Shown here in pieces: positions 1 through 7,995 of a DNA stretch of 64,000 bases. This stretch comes from Enterococcaceae bacterium. GTDB taxonomy: Bacteria; Bacillota; Bacilli; Lactobacillales; Enterococcaceae. The stretch spans positions 1-64,000 of the forward strand of contig JALCOL010000006.1 in NCBI GenBank assembly GCA_022649665.1, written 5' to 3'. A program made the position numbers and the translations under genes. The notes beneath the pieces were generated by a model. The model was not told the DNA's origin, did not search any database, and worked only from the letters and a program-made list of their open reading frames with translations. The stretch's first letter is position 1. The number at the start of each line of letters is the position of its first letter.

Positions 1-2
1 GG

Positions 3-695
3 CTGATCCAAAATGGCTACAAGCTGATCGCATCGGATCAAGAGTGGAGCATGCAACGCGGCGACATTGTGATTTTCGGCTACAAGGGTCAAAGTGCGGG
101 CGCGGGTGGTCATGTGGTCATGGCGATTGACGGCACGAACGTCATTCATTGTAATTATGACAACGACGGAGTCACCGTGAACAACGAAAATACGTTACCT
201 TACAGCATGGGCTGGTATGTGTATCGGTACCAAGGCGCAGCACCAGAAGGCGAGAAATTTACAGGCTGGAAAAATGAAAACAATCATTGGCAATACTACA
301 TTGACGGCAAGAAAACGATTGAAGCTTGGCAGAAAGTCGGCGAAAAGTGGTATCACTTTAACGGTGTCGGCGACATGTCCACAGGTTGGCTTAAAAAGGA
401 TAATAAATGGTATTATCTCAGCTCTAGTGGCGACATGAAAGTCGGTTGGCAGCTGATCAATGGCCGCTGGTATCACTTGGACGGATCCGGCGCAATGGTG
501 GAAGGCTGGTTACCGTCTGGCTCGACCTGGTATTATCTAAATGCCGACGGGGCGATGGCCCAAGGCTGGTTCAAGGACAAAGGCGGCACTTGGTACTACT
601 TGAGCCAACCCGGCGGCTATATGGTTACCGGTCGGCAAAGCATCGACGGAAAAGAATATGATTTTGACAAGTCGGGCAAATGCCTGAATCCATAA
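3..695 (+). CDS. Phage-type endolysin, 3' part (Amidase_5-like domain plus choline-binding-type repeats)
   Basis: The frame is open from the window edge, so the N-terminus is missing. The visible part starts with the end of an amidase domain resembling the Amidase_5 endolysins of streptococcal phages: a GDIVIF strand, a GAGGHVVMAID stretch with the conserved His, then IHCNYDNDG. After about residue 80 come seven repeats of about 20 residues with the pattern GW(x)n WYYL(x)nG(x)M, the family that binds choline or similar wall ligands. It would cut peptidoglycan at the end of a phage cycle. With the integrase relic downstream it suggests a decayed prophage edge. Domain naming is by recalled family resemblance. 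Confidence 0.8.
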   Translation: MIQNGYKLIASDQEWSMQRGDIVIFGYKGQSAGAGGHVVMAIDGTNVIHCNYDNDGVTVNNENTLPYSMGWYVYRYQGAAPEGEKFTGWKNENNHWQYYIDGKKTIEAWQKVGEKWYHFNGVGDMSTGWLKKDNKWYYLSSSGDMKVGWQLINGRWYHLDGSGAMVEGWLPSGSTWYYLNADGAMAQGWFKDKGGTWYYLSQPGGYMVTGRQSIDGKEYDFDKSGKCLNP

Positions 696-701
696 AAATA
701 A

Positions 702-737
702 CCCTCGCTCTTAGTTGAGCGGGGGATTTTTTTATTT
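702..737 (+). terminator. Intrinsic terminator after the endolysin
   Basis: A nine-pair GC-rich stem (CCCTCGCTC / GAGCGGGGG, with one wobble) and a six-base loop are followed by a T-rich tail seven bases after the stop codon. Confidence 0.8.
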
Positions 738-1308
738 TGAAGAGATTTGGATCAATCAAATACAAATCATAAAAATCGTGAAAATAGAAATAGATGGAGG
801 CGGAGATTTCTCTCTCCTTCGTTCTAGTCGTCGTCTCTATCTTTTAGTAATTCTTTCAATGTTTTTACGTTTTTGCGGACATAAGAATTCCTAAAATGAT
901 AGTGACGATTTTCTATTTCCTAGCCCTTTTTAACAGGATATCAGAAACTGAAAAGTGATACCAAATGGGCGCAAAAGAAGTGGTCTAGGATTATGGATAT
1001 CTTCCCCCATTCTTCCCCCTTTACAAGGGAAAACGATATGAAACTAGGAAATTCCAAATGAAAAAGAATGAAACTAGACGTCTGCATAAATGCTACAATA
1101 CCATAGGATGAAATGAAGCCAAATACCTCAATATGAAGGTAGAAGAAAGTCTTTGAATTTGCTATAACTCAAGAAGCCTTCATGGCCGTTTTGAAGATGG
1201 ACGAAGACGAAAAGTAGTTGTATCAAGGGGTCTGGCTTTCGAGCCAGTCCTCTTTTTTTCGTTTTTCCCACATTCTTCCCACATTTTTTTCATTGTGGGA
1301 AGAATTAT
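738..1308. other. Gene-poor stretch, probable prophage debris
   Basis: I see no intact gene here. A hairpin with a T run lies near 1226-1262. On the minus strand a short open frame without a start (about 820-918, ending in an Asp-rich tail) looks like the end of a lost gene. The lack of coding continuity next to an endolysin and an integrase relic fits a decayed phage end. Confidence 0.45.
1226..1262 (+). terminator. Intrinsic terminator
   Basis: A perfect six-pair stem CTGGCT / AGCCAG with a TTCG tetraloop is flanked by partly pairing G/C bases and followed by seven T. No intact gene precedes it on the plus strand, so it is probably a leftover of the deleted element. Confidence 0.65.
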
Positions 1309-1527
1309 TTATATTTGATTGTTTTTTAACATGCGTTCAAAGATCTCGACAGACTCTTCTCTCATCTTTTTAGTAACATGCGCATAGGTATCCATGGTTG
1401 TAGATAATCGAGAATGACCGAGTCTAGTTTGGATCTCTTTTGGCTTTGCACCATTTTCCAGCAACATGGTTGCATAGGTATGGCGAAAAGATGGAACATG
1501 TTTAGCATAATGAACTTTCGGAAGATT
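1309..1527 (-). pseudogene. C-terminal relic of a phage tyrosine integrase
   Basis: Read on the minus strand, this frame gives the catalytic end of a tyrosine recombinase: a SFRHTYATMLLENG helix (the HxxR box), a LGHSRLSTT segment, and the nucleophile in TYAHV, followed by a typical acidic C-terminal helix. The frame is closed by a stop immediately upstream (1528-1530), and no start or N-terminal domain is present, so only about 70 of the usual 350-400 residues remain. It is distinct from the XerD gene at 41 kb. This is a broken phage or element integrase. Confidence 0.8.
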
Positions 1528-1943
1528 TTAAAAAGGAAAAAGTTGCGCTTTTTGTTAAAAGCGGCTATTCCAATGATTTCGCTTCTTTCAGATGATCGCA
1601 AAAAAATGAACAGCATGAGTATTCAGATACTTCTGCTGTTCATAATCGCTATATTTATTATAGATATATCTGGACGAGATAGTCTCACCTATGCAGCTAG
1701 ATCGCTAGCAATAGATTTTCTTGCAAAGTTGCATACCATTTATAAATAAAGAACGAGGTTAGGGCCTGCTTATAAAATTGTTTAGCACTTTCCCTATTTG
1801 ATCGCATGTCTGTATCAGCCGATTATAAGTTCCAAGGTGTTTTTTGTATCTTGTACAACATCGATTCAGTGATAAAAATTTTGCACAAAATTTCGGCTAA
1901 TTTGCCGTTAGAGTCAGAAAAACCTCTAAAACGATTCGCGAAG
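1528..1943. other. Degenerate region between integrase relic and MFS gene
   Basis: I find no intact gene. The minus strand contains short open pieces in different frames (around 1580-1680) that read like the end of a coding sequence broken by frameshifts. I could not assign them to a family. Confidence 0.4.
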
Positions 1944-3191
1944 CTAATTCAGCTGCTTTTTCTTATAAATACTAAACGCTGAAAGCAACCCAAATACAGC
2001 GCCGAGCAGAACGAGCAGCAAATAAAAAGTATAGATGTCTGGCAAGTGATTGCTGGCGGATACGCTGGAGAACAATAGACTGCTGATGATCGAAACGATT
2101 TTTAGTAATAATGCACTGCTCCCTGAAATCGTTGATAAGATCTCACGCGGAAAGGCGGTCAGTGTCATATGACTAAATTTAGGGCTGATCACGCCAACCA
2201 ATAGGCCAATGGCAAGAAAGGCAACCCCAATGACCAGTGCATTTTGAGTCAAGAAGAAAAGATATAGGGCGAACAAGAACAAGTAAATAATAGGGATCAA
2301 TGTGAATAATTTAATTTTTTTGAAGTAATTTAATAACCAAAGTCCACCCATAATGATCCCTAAGCTGATGATTCCCTGAAACAAGGCAACACTAAATGAG
2401 TAGCTAGCGACGATCATTTTTTTGTGTACGACAAACGTTATGGAAATGATTGGGATCAATAAGTTGAGGATGCCGTTGATAAAACTAAATTGAACTGCCA
2501 AAAAGAAAAACTTTTTTTCAGCGTAGAGCAATTTTACTGAATTAAATAAATGTGAAAGGATCACTGAAAGTTTAATTGAATCAGTTTTCTTATCAAAGGA
2601 TCGTTCAAATTCTTTGAGAGAATCTTTCATCGACAAAACCAGCAGCAATGTGATGACAAAAATGCCAACATTGATCAAAGAAACGCCGGAATATGAAAGA
2701 AAAGAAATAAGAAGGGCACCAAAGAAGTTTGCAAGAATTGAAATAAGCTGAAAATTCGCTCCTAGCAGCCCTTGGGCTTCTTCGATTTGGCCATCTGTCA
2801 GAATATAGGGGATGTAGGGGACTAGCAGTGCTCTAAAAAATTTCCCGCAAATATCGGAAAAGAAATTCAGCAAACAAATACAATAGAGAAGGATCATCGA
2901 GTGATTTAACACCAGAAACGAGATAATCAGGTAAAATAGGATTCTTACTGCGGCAAGTATTTTTAGCGACTGGTACTTATTTTTGATATTATCCGCTAAA
3001 GAGCCGGTGATCGGCGAGAAGATTTCTGGCAAGGTCTCTGATAAAGTAACGATACTTATGGCCAGTGCAGGATTCGTCAATGTACTTGCGTACGTCATCA
3101 AAACAATGAAATAAATCGAGTCTGCGATGTTTGAAGAGGTAAGCACTAAAAAATATCCGCGAAATCTTTTATTATTTAATAATAATCTCAT
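1944..3191 (-). CDS. MFS-family efflux transporter
   Basis: This 415-residue protein has about twelve strongly hydrophobic segments and the layout of the major facilitator superfamily, with a charged central loop near residues 190-215 between the two halves. It resembles the macrolide/enterobactin-exporter type of MFS pump; the substrate cannot be told from sequence. It is a single gene with a GAGGAACTC ribosome site before the ATG. A perfect 13-bp-arm palindrome lies about 40-65 bases upstream, so a dedicated repressor probably controls it, although no such gene is adjacent. A T-rich composition and isolated setting suggest accessory cargo. Confidence 0.8.
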   Translation of the reverse strand: MRLLLNNKRFRGYFLVLTSSNIADSIYFIVLMTYASTLTNPALAISIVTLSETLPEIFSPITGSLADNIKNKYQSLKILAAVRILFYLIISFLVLNHSMILLYCICLLNFFSDICGKFFRALLVPYIPYILTDGQIEEAQGLLGANFQLISILANFFGALLISFLSYSGVSLINVGIFVITLLLVLSMKDSLKEFERSFDKKTDSIKLSVILSHLFNSVKLLYAEKKFFFLAVQFSFINGILNLLIPIISITFVVHKKMIVASYSFSVALFQGIISLGIIMGGLWLLNYFKKIKLFTLIPIIYLFLFALYLFFLTQNALVIGVAFLAIGLLVGVISPKFSHMTLTAFPREILSTISGSSALLLKIVSIISSLLFSSVSASNHLPDIYTFYLLLVLLGAVFGLLSAFSIYKKKQLN

Positions 3192-3227
3192 GAGTTCCTC
3201 CAGTGATTTGAAATAACAAGATATTTG

Positions 3228-3256
3228 AATTATGTTAGAATCATTCTAACATAATT
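3228..3256. promoter_or_regulatory. Perfect palindromic operator upstream of the MFS gene
   Basis: Two perfect 13-base arms (AATTATGTTAGAA and its complement) surround the three bases TCA. There is no T run, and the site sits where the promoter of the leftward MFS gene should be, so a repressor site of TetR or similar dimeric type is more likely than a terminator. Confidence 0.65.
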
Positions 3257-3389
3257 AGAAAACGCTAACAATCTAATTCTCAAATATTTATTATGGAGAT
3301 AAAATCGCATTTTGAAGAATCAGCTTGCTGAGATTTTTTAAATGCTTCAAGATCCTTTTAAAAAGAAGACCCCATGAGGTACTGCTATG

Positions 3390-3779
3390 TTAAAGTGCAA
3401 AAAACGCAGAATAGGGATCGATCCCAAATTTGATTGATCCCAGTTGAATTTCGCCAGATGACTTCATATGTGAAGGAGTTGCGCGCAGTGCTTCCTCTTC
3501 GGTCATCCCTTCAACTTGGATTTTACATAGTGTGGGCGACATGCCGTATTTATTCACAAAATCAGTTAAAGTATTCGGCTCACGGTCAGCTTTTTGAGTG
3601 GTTTTGTCAGTGCCGTCAGGATTCAAGCCGGTTGCTTCATAAAATGTACCCAAGATGGTTTGATAATTTAATCTTTTGTCATGAGCAATATAGAATAGTA
3701 ACGTACCAGGATCGTCTCCGCGCTGAGCCTCGAGATAATAAGTATCCAGCTGTTTGTCAGAAAAAGCAGAATTATCCAA
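3390..3779 (-). CDS. Uncharacterised protein, possibly 5'-truncated
   Basis: I do not recognise this protein of 129 residues, counted from a TTG start. It is soluble, with no signal or membrane segment. The same frame stays open and protein-like for another 47 codons upstream, to a stop at 3921-3923, but contains no ATG or GTG there, and no good ribosome site precedes the TTG. It may therefore be the remnant of a longer gene whose start was lost. It ends near a transporter and faces the HxlR gene's terminator. Confidence 0.45.
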   Translation of the reverse strand: MDNSAFSDKQLDTYYLEAQRGDDPGTLLFYIAHDKRLNYQTILGTFYEATGLNPDGTDKTTQKADREPNTLTDFVNKYGMSPTLCKIQVEGMTEEEALRATPSHMKSSGEIQLGSIKFGIDPYSAFFAL

Positions 3780-3956
3780 ACCTGCTTGTGAAATTACTGT
3801 TCGGTAGGTGGAAAGAGTCGCTTGATCAATTTTATTGAAGAGGTGGGTTTCACCAAATTGGACAGATTTTTTTCTGAAAGAAGAATGACTTTCTATACGA
3901 CAAGTTTCTTTAGCGGGATTTCATTTATTTTTTCCAAAAAAAATGAAGAAATGAAA

Positions 3957-4007
3957 ATAAAAAAGTATCAAACAATCATTTTGAAATGACGGTTTGATAC
4001 TTTTTAT
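3957..4007 (-). terminator. Terminator of the HxlR gene
   Basis: A long stem AAAAGTATCAAAC / GTTTGATACTTTT starts right after the hxlR stop codon. A/T tracts on both sides let it work in both directions. Confidence 0.75.
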
Positions 4008-4349
4008 TTATCGTTCTTGTGCAAGATGATGCTGGTAAGCTTTTCCCCAATCACAAAGCGATCGGAGTACGGGAATCAGTGTAGTGCCAACGGTGGTAAA
4101 GGAATATTCGACATGCGGAGGATTTTCAGGATACACGATCCGCTGAATGATCTGCAGGTCAGCCAATTCTTTCAGCTGGGCGGTCAAGGTCTTTGTGGTA
4201 ATATCGCCGACTTGCCGCTGCAGCTCATTGAAACGGATTCCTTTGTTTTGATAGATCCGCCAGAGGATCGATAATTTCCATTTTCCAGCGAGAATATTGA
4301 TTCCAAGATCCATGGGGCAAGTTTCGCTTGCGGTGATCGACCTAGCCAT
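4008..4349 (-). CDS. HxlR-family winged-helix regulator
   Basis: A 113-residue DNA-binding protein of the HxlR (MarR-like) family. It shows the typical opening with CPMDLGINILAGKWK at about residues 11-25, then the recognition region IRFNELQRQVGDITTKTL and the wing with HVEYSFT. I chose the ATG at 4349 because AAGGAAGAGG stands just before it; longer forms starting at 4367 or 4382 have no such site. It is divergent from the amidohydrolase at 4501, and the 150-base gap probably carries the shared operator. Such regulators often respond to reactive aldehydes or quinones; the signal here is unknown. Confidence 0.9.
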   Translation of the reverse strand: MARSITASETCPMDLGINILAGKWKLSILWRIYQNKGIRFNELQRQVGDITTKTLTAQLKELADLQIIQRIVYPENPPHVEYSFTTVGTTLIPVLRSLCDWGKAYQHHLAQER

Positions 4350-4500
4350 TTGCCTCTTCCTTTCCATAAATATCCATATCAAAAAAGATACTTTGTATGA
4401 AAAAAGTGCGTACTTGTTTCTTTCGTATTATAGAACTATCCTTTCAACATCACAAACGATATTGCTTTTAGCATAGTCAGATGAAAGGAAGTCTTGCGAC

Positions 4501-5298
4501 ATGATTATTGACAGCCACGAACACGTCATGCTCCCAGCAGCAGATCAAGTGAGAGAACTTGAAGCGGCGGGAGTCGATCAAGCGATCTTATTTTCCACTG
4601 CACCGCATCCGGAAAAAGCACAAAATTATGCGGAATTGAAAGCAGAAATGGCAAAATTATACAAAATACTTGCAGGGGCGAATAATAAAGAAGCAAATAT
4701 TGCTCGGATGAAAAAAGGGAATCAGGAGCTTCTTCAATCGATCAGGGCATTTCCTGATAAATTTTATGGTTTCGGGTCAATGCCGCTGGGACTCACAGCT
4801 GAAGAAATGAATGGCTGGATCAGCGAGGATATCGTTGCCCATGGTTTGAAAGGCATCGGCGAATTTACGCCGGGAAATGATCAGCAAATCAAAGAGTTGG
4901 AGCCGGTATTTCAGGCGTTGACGAACTTTGATCGTTTGCCGATCTGGGTGCACACGTTTAATCCAGTGACTTTGGCCGGATTAAACGATTTAATAGCATT
5001 GGCTAAAAAATATCCAACCGTTCCGGTCATTTTTGGTCACAGCGGCGGCTACAATTGGCAGACACTCTTGGATTTTGCCGAAACGGTCGACAACGCCTAT
5101 ATCGATACTTCAGCAACTTTTTCAACATTAGCAGCGCGGATGTTGATTTCGGAATTGCCGGAAAAATGCCTATTCAGCTCAGACGCACCATACGGCGAAC
5201 CGCTCTTGAATAAAGAATTGATCGAATTTGTCAGTCCTTCAAAAGAAATTGCTGATCGCGTGCTTGGAGAAAATATTGCTGAGCTGCTGGGTCTTTAA
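4501..5298 (+). CDS. Amidohydrolase-family (TIM-barrel) metal-dependent hydrolase
   Basis: A 265-residue protein of the amidohydrolase-2 type. It opens with the metal motif DSHEH at residues 4-8, has a HTFN strand near 160, an FGHSGG His near 180-184 and an SSDAPYG Asp near 228, which together give the usual His/His/Asp metal site. The substrate is unknown; relatives include decarboxylases and lactonases. It is divergent from the HxlR regulator, which probably controls it. The start has AAAGGAAG about ten bases upstream. Confidence 0.85.
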   Translation: MIIDSHEHVMLPAADQVRELEAAGVDQAILFSTAPHPEKAQNYAELKAEMAKLYKILAGANNKEANIARMKKGNQELLQSIRAFPDKFYGFGSMPLGLTAEEMNGWISEDIVAHGLKGIGEFTPGNDQQIKELEPVFQALTNFDRLPIWVHTFNPVTLAGLNDLIALAKKYPTVPVIFGHSGGYNWQTLLDFAETVDNAYIDTSATFSTLAARMLISELPEKCLFSSDAPYGEPLLNKELIEFVSPSKEIADRVLGENIAELLGL

Positions 5299-5945
5299 AA
5301 AATGAAAATACATGAGGAGGCTGGGACAAAAGTGCCCAGCTTATTTCCAAAGAAGCTTCTTTTGAAGCGCCGTTTTTTCGGAAACAGGAGCTGTGACATC
5401 ACTAAGGTCGCAGCTTTTTTGGTGTGGGAAAATCTGCTGAATACATCGTAGATATGTTATGTCATTTTTATCGCTGGTTTTTAGATACTTAAAAATATTT
5501 TAAAAATATTTTAAAAATATATTTAATATATGTTATTTATATTTATTTTAAAATAAAAAGAAACAAATTATCATCTCTTTAATCAAACATTGTCACGATT
5601 TACGGTCATTATAAATAAAAAAACGAATTAAAATTATAAATTAATATTTAGCGCATAATTTAATCGATAAAAAACATAATTTAATAAAAAATCCTTTCAA
5701 TATTTCATCAGAGTATTGAACTCTTCGGTAGATAAAAAGGGCATTTTTATCTTTAATTTATTTAATAATAAAAAAAATCACTCAAATATGTGCTTAAAAT
5801 TTTGAGAATTATATTATTTATATTACGATTAATATATAGGACATGGGAGGTGATTCAGTTAACCACAAATATCGATCTGGATAATATGGTTATATTATTG
5901 GGGGGATTCTGTAAAAGTTTTCCAAAATTGCAAAGGAGGTGAAAT
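5299..5945. other. Long AT-rich leader region before the Asp23 operon
   Basis: No conventional gene is seen in these 650 bases. They hold a dispersed terminator-type repeat (about 5313-5421), then very AT-rich DNA with a three-times repeated 11-base unit TTAAAAATATT near 5489-5521, likely bent DNA. Near 5845-5942 a tiny frame (GTG at 5850, 30 codons) ends in the ribosome site of amaP and could be a leader peptide, but this is weak. Confidence 0.5.
5313..5421 (+). repeat. Dispersed terminator-type repeat, copy A
   Basis: A GCTGGG / CCCAGC hairpin, a core reading AAGAAGCTTCTTTTGAAG, and a second stem AGCTGTGAC / GTCGCAGCT with a T run (5389-5421) follow the amidohydrolase. Related copies, better conserved with each other, lie at 28179-28345 and, inverted, at 29091-29160. 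Confidence 0.65.
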
Positions 5946-6518
5946 ATGAATCGCGGAATAAAAGCAATTGGGATCATTCTGTCGCTTGTGTTGTTGTCTG
6001 TTTTGCTGCTCGTAGCAGCCGTCAACTCACCCTATTGGAATTTTTCATTCATGCTCGCTCCAGGAAGCTTTTGGCAAAATGTCCTGACGAGTGCCTATCT
6101 TCAGGTATATCTGTTCTGGGCGGCCGCCGCATTTTCGGTCCTGCTCATCATTGGTATCTTGTTTTTCATTTTTTATCCAAGAGTCAAACGCAAATTTGTG
6201 CTGAAAGAAGGTGCAGGAAAACTTTCACTGGATAAAAAAGCAGTCGAAGGATTCGTTCGATCGAAATTGGATGAAAATGAATTTGTGGATGCACCAAAAA
6301 TAAACGTCCACGCAACCAAAAACAAAATCAAAGTCAAAGTCAAAGGCGAGCTGACACGAACCTCATCGATTTTAGGCAAAACAAGAAATCTGATGGAAGA
6401 AATCCGCCAAGAATTGCAGTATATCTTGGGAAATAATGAAAAGGTCAAAGTAGATATTGCCTATTCGAACTATGACAAGAAAAACAAAGAAGCATCTGAA
6501 AGTTCACGTGTTGTATAG
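5946..6518 (+). CDS. amaP: Alkaline shock response membrane anchor protein AmaP
   Basis: A 190-residue protein with two membrane helices (about residues 8-28 and 55-78), then a basic, soluble domain rich in Lys/Val strands like the Asp23 fold. This is the architecture of AmaP, which tethers Asp23 to the membrane in staphylococci and relatives. The start follows a perfect AAAGGAGGTGAA site. It is first of four closely spaced genes with DUF2273, asp23 and a GlsB-type protein, so the cluster acts as one envelope-stress unit. Confidence 0.9.
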   Translation: MNRGIKAIGIILSLVLLSVLLLVAAVNSPYWNFSFMLAPGSFWQNVLTSAYLQVYLFWAAAAFSVLLIIGILFFIFYPRVKRKFVLKEGAGKLSLDKKAVEGFVRSKLDENEFVDAPKINVHATKNKIKVKVKGELTRTSSILGKTRNLMEEIRQELQYILGNNEKVKVDIAYSNYDKKNKEASESSRVV

Positions 6519-6526
6519 GAGGGAAT

Positions 6527-6730
6527 TTGATGAAAGAACTATTTACCCAATTTAAACTTCCGATTCTTTTTGGGATCATCGGGATGATCTTGGCGATTTT
6601 GTTCGTCTCGGTCGGTTTTTTCAAAACACTTCTCGTCCTTCTCTTAATGATCGCAGGTGTTGTGATCGGACTGTATCTGGAAAAGACGGGAATGCTGGAA
6701 AATTTTACGAAAAATGAGAAAAATTCATAG
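6527..6730 (+). CDS. Small membrane protein, DUF2273 family
   Basis: A 67-residue protein with two hydrophobic helices (about 12-32 and 34-52), the pattern FGIIGMILAILFVSVGFFKT followed by GVVIGLYLEK typical of DUF2273. Its genes regularly sit between amaP and asp23, as here, eight bases after amaP. It is probably a membrane partner of the Asp23 complex; its biochemical role is not known. Confidence 0.88.
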   Translation: MMKELFTQFKLPILFGIIGMILAILFVSVGFFKTLLVLLLMIAGVVIGLYLEKTGMLENFTKNEKNS

Positions 6731-6742
6731 GAGGATCAATTT

Positions 6743-7393
6743 ATGAGTAATAATAATTATAAAAACATGAATGGAACGGGGACTGTGTCGACAAAAAAAC
6801 CGGTTTCTGTTGAAACAGCAAAGAAAGAAAATCATCTGAATGATCTAAAGAAAAAAGATCATACCGCACAAGTACCGGAAAAAAGTTCAACTATTAAGGG
6901 CGAGCTGACATTCGAAGATAAAGTGATTCAAAAGATCATCGGCATCGCGGTGGAAAAAATCGATGGCCTGTTGACAGTTGACGGCGGATTTTTCTCCAAT
7001 TTTGCCGGGAAATTGATCAATACGGACGATCCGACTACCGGCATCGAAACCGAAGTCGGCAAGAAACAAGTTGCTGTCGATATGGATGTTGTAGTTGAAT
7101 ATGGCCGCGATATTCCTAAAATCGCTGATACGATCCGTCAAGTGATCCATGAACAAGTCGCTAAATTGACCCATTTGGATGTGATCGAAGTCAATATCAA
7201 TGTTGCCGATGTCAAATCTCAGGCGGATTATGAAAAAGAAAGCGAAACGGTACAAGATAAAGTAACGAACGCCGCCAAGACGACCGGTGAGTTTGCCTCG
7301 GAGAAAACGAGTCAAGCGAAAAATAAAATCAGATGCGAAGCGGACAAAATCCAAGAGAAGGTGCAGGAACAAAAAGAAGTGCGTGTAGACTAA
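6743..7393 (+). CDS. Asp23/Gls24-family envelope stress protein
   Basis: A 216-residue protein. Residues 1-50 are polar and disordered; the Asp23 domain (about 50-160) contains GELTFEDKVIQKIIGIAVEKIDG, written here in part, and the acidic strand VAVDMDVVVEYG. The C-terminus is a charged helix. Enterococcal Gls24 proteins of this family are linked to bile and stationary-phase stress tolerance. AmaP and the DUF2273 protein encoded just upstream are the expected membrane anchors. Confidence 0.9.
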   Translation: MSNNNYKNMNGTGTVSTKKPVSVETAKKENHLNDLKKKDHTAQVPEKSSTIKGELTFEDKVIQKIIGIAVEKIDGLLTVDGGFFSNFAGKLINTDDPTTGIETEVGKKQVAVDMDVVVEYGRDIPKIADTIRQVIHEQVAKLTHLDVIEVNINVADVKSQADYEKESETVQDKVTNAAKTTGEFASEKTSQAKNKIRCEADKIQEKVQEQKEVRVD

Positions 7394-7412
7394 ACAGAGG
7401 AGGAGAATTACA

Positions 7413-7661
7413 ATGGGATTTATCTGGTCATTAATCGTCGGGGCGATCATCGGCTGTATTGCTGGGGCGATCGCGGGTAAAGGCAGCAGCATGGGCTGGA
7501 TCGCAAATATCGTCGCCGGACTGGTCGGCTCTGCTTTAGGGCAATGGCTTTTGGGTTCGTGGGGACCAAAACTGGCTGGGATGGCGCTGATCCCATCGAT
7601 CGTCGGCGCAGTCATTTTAGTACTGATCGTATCTTTCGTATTGGGGAGAAGTAAAAGCTGA
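7413..7661 (+). CDS. GlsB/YeaQ/YmgE-family small membrane protein
   Basis: An 82-residue, very hydrophobic, Gly-rich protein with three membrane helices and the family signature GAIIGCIAGAIAGKG near the start. In enterococci glsB is commonly paired with gls24, and it follows asp23 here by 19 bases behind AGGAGGAG. It is a general-stress membrane protein; the old name 'transglycosylase-associated' has no enzymatic basis visible here. Confidence 0.9.
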   Translation: MGFIWSLIVGAIIGCIAGAIAGKGSSMGWIANIVAGLVGSALGQWLLGSWGPKLAGMALIPSIVGAVILVLIVSFVLGRSKS

Positions 7662-7995
7662 AAAATGAAAACAAAAAGTGAAATGAAAGAAGCGATGTTC
7701 AGCCAAATGAGTTGAACATCGTTTTTTTGTTTGGATGAAATAATCAGGCAGCCGGTCTTGATTTAGTAAAAATTAATTTATTTTTTTGATGTTATTTTGA
7801 ATTATAGAACAAAAAAATCTCTCTATGAGAGTGCATCTTGAATAGAACATTGTCTGATTTTTTTTATGTTACATATTTAATAATGAAAAAATATGTTATT
7901 GAAAAAATACAATTAGCGATTATAGTTAATGTGATGATCGAGAAGCAGTCAAAATGGCCGCCGCTCGATCAAGCAACCGCAAGGAGGTTTTTTGT
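7662..7995. promoter_or_regulatory. Terminator of the Asp23 operon and promoter of the MerR gene
   Basis: The terminator is at 7693-7728 (CGATGTTCA / TGAACATCG, seven T). A promoter for the next gene is likely at 7899-7926: TTGAAA, 16 bases, TATAGT. The rest is AT-rich leader. An upstream ATG at 7954 lies in frame with the MerR gene, but the strong ribosome site points to 7996. Confidence 0.65.

Noticed and set aside
1414-1749. 111-codon plus-strand frame
   Set aside because: It lies over the antisense of the integrase relic and has no ribosome site.
5489-5521. 11-base tandem repeat as a CRISPR or iteron array
   Set aside because: Only three AT-only units with no spacers; more likely bent promoter-proximal DNA. 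No CRISPR array was seen anywhere in the window.
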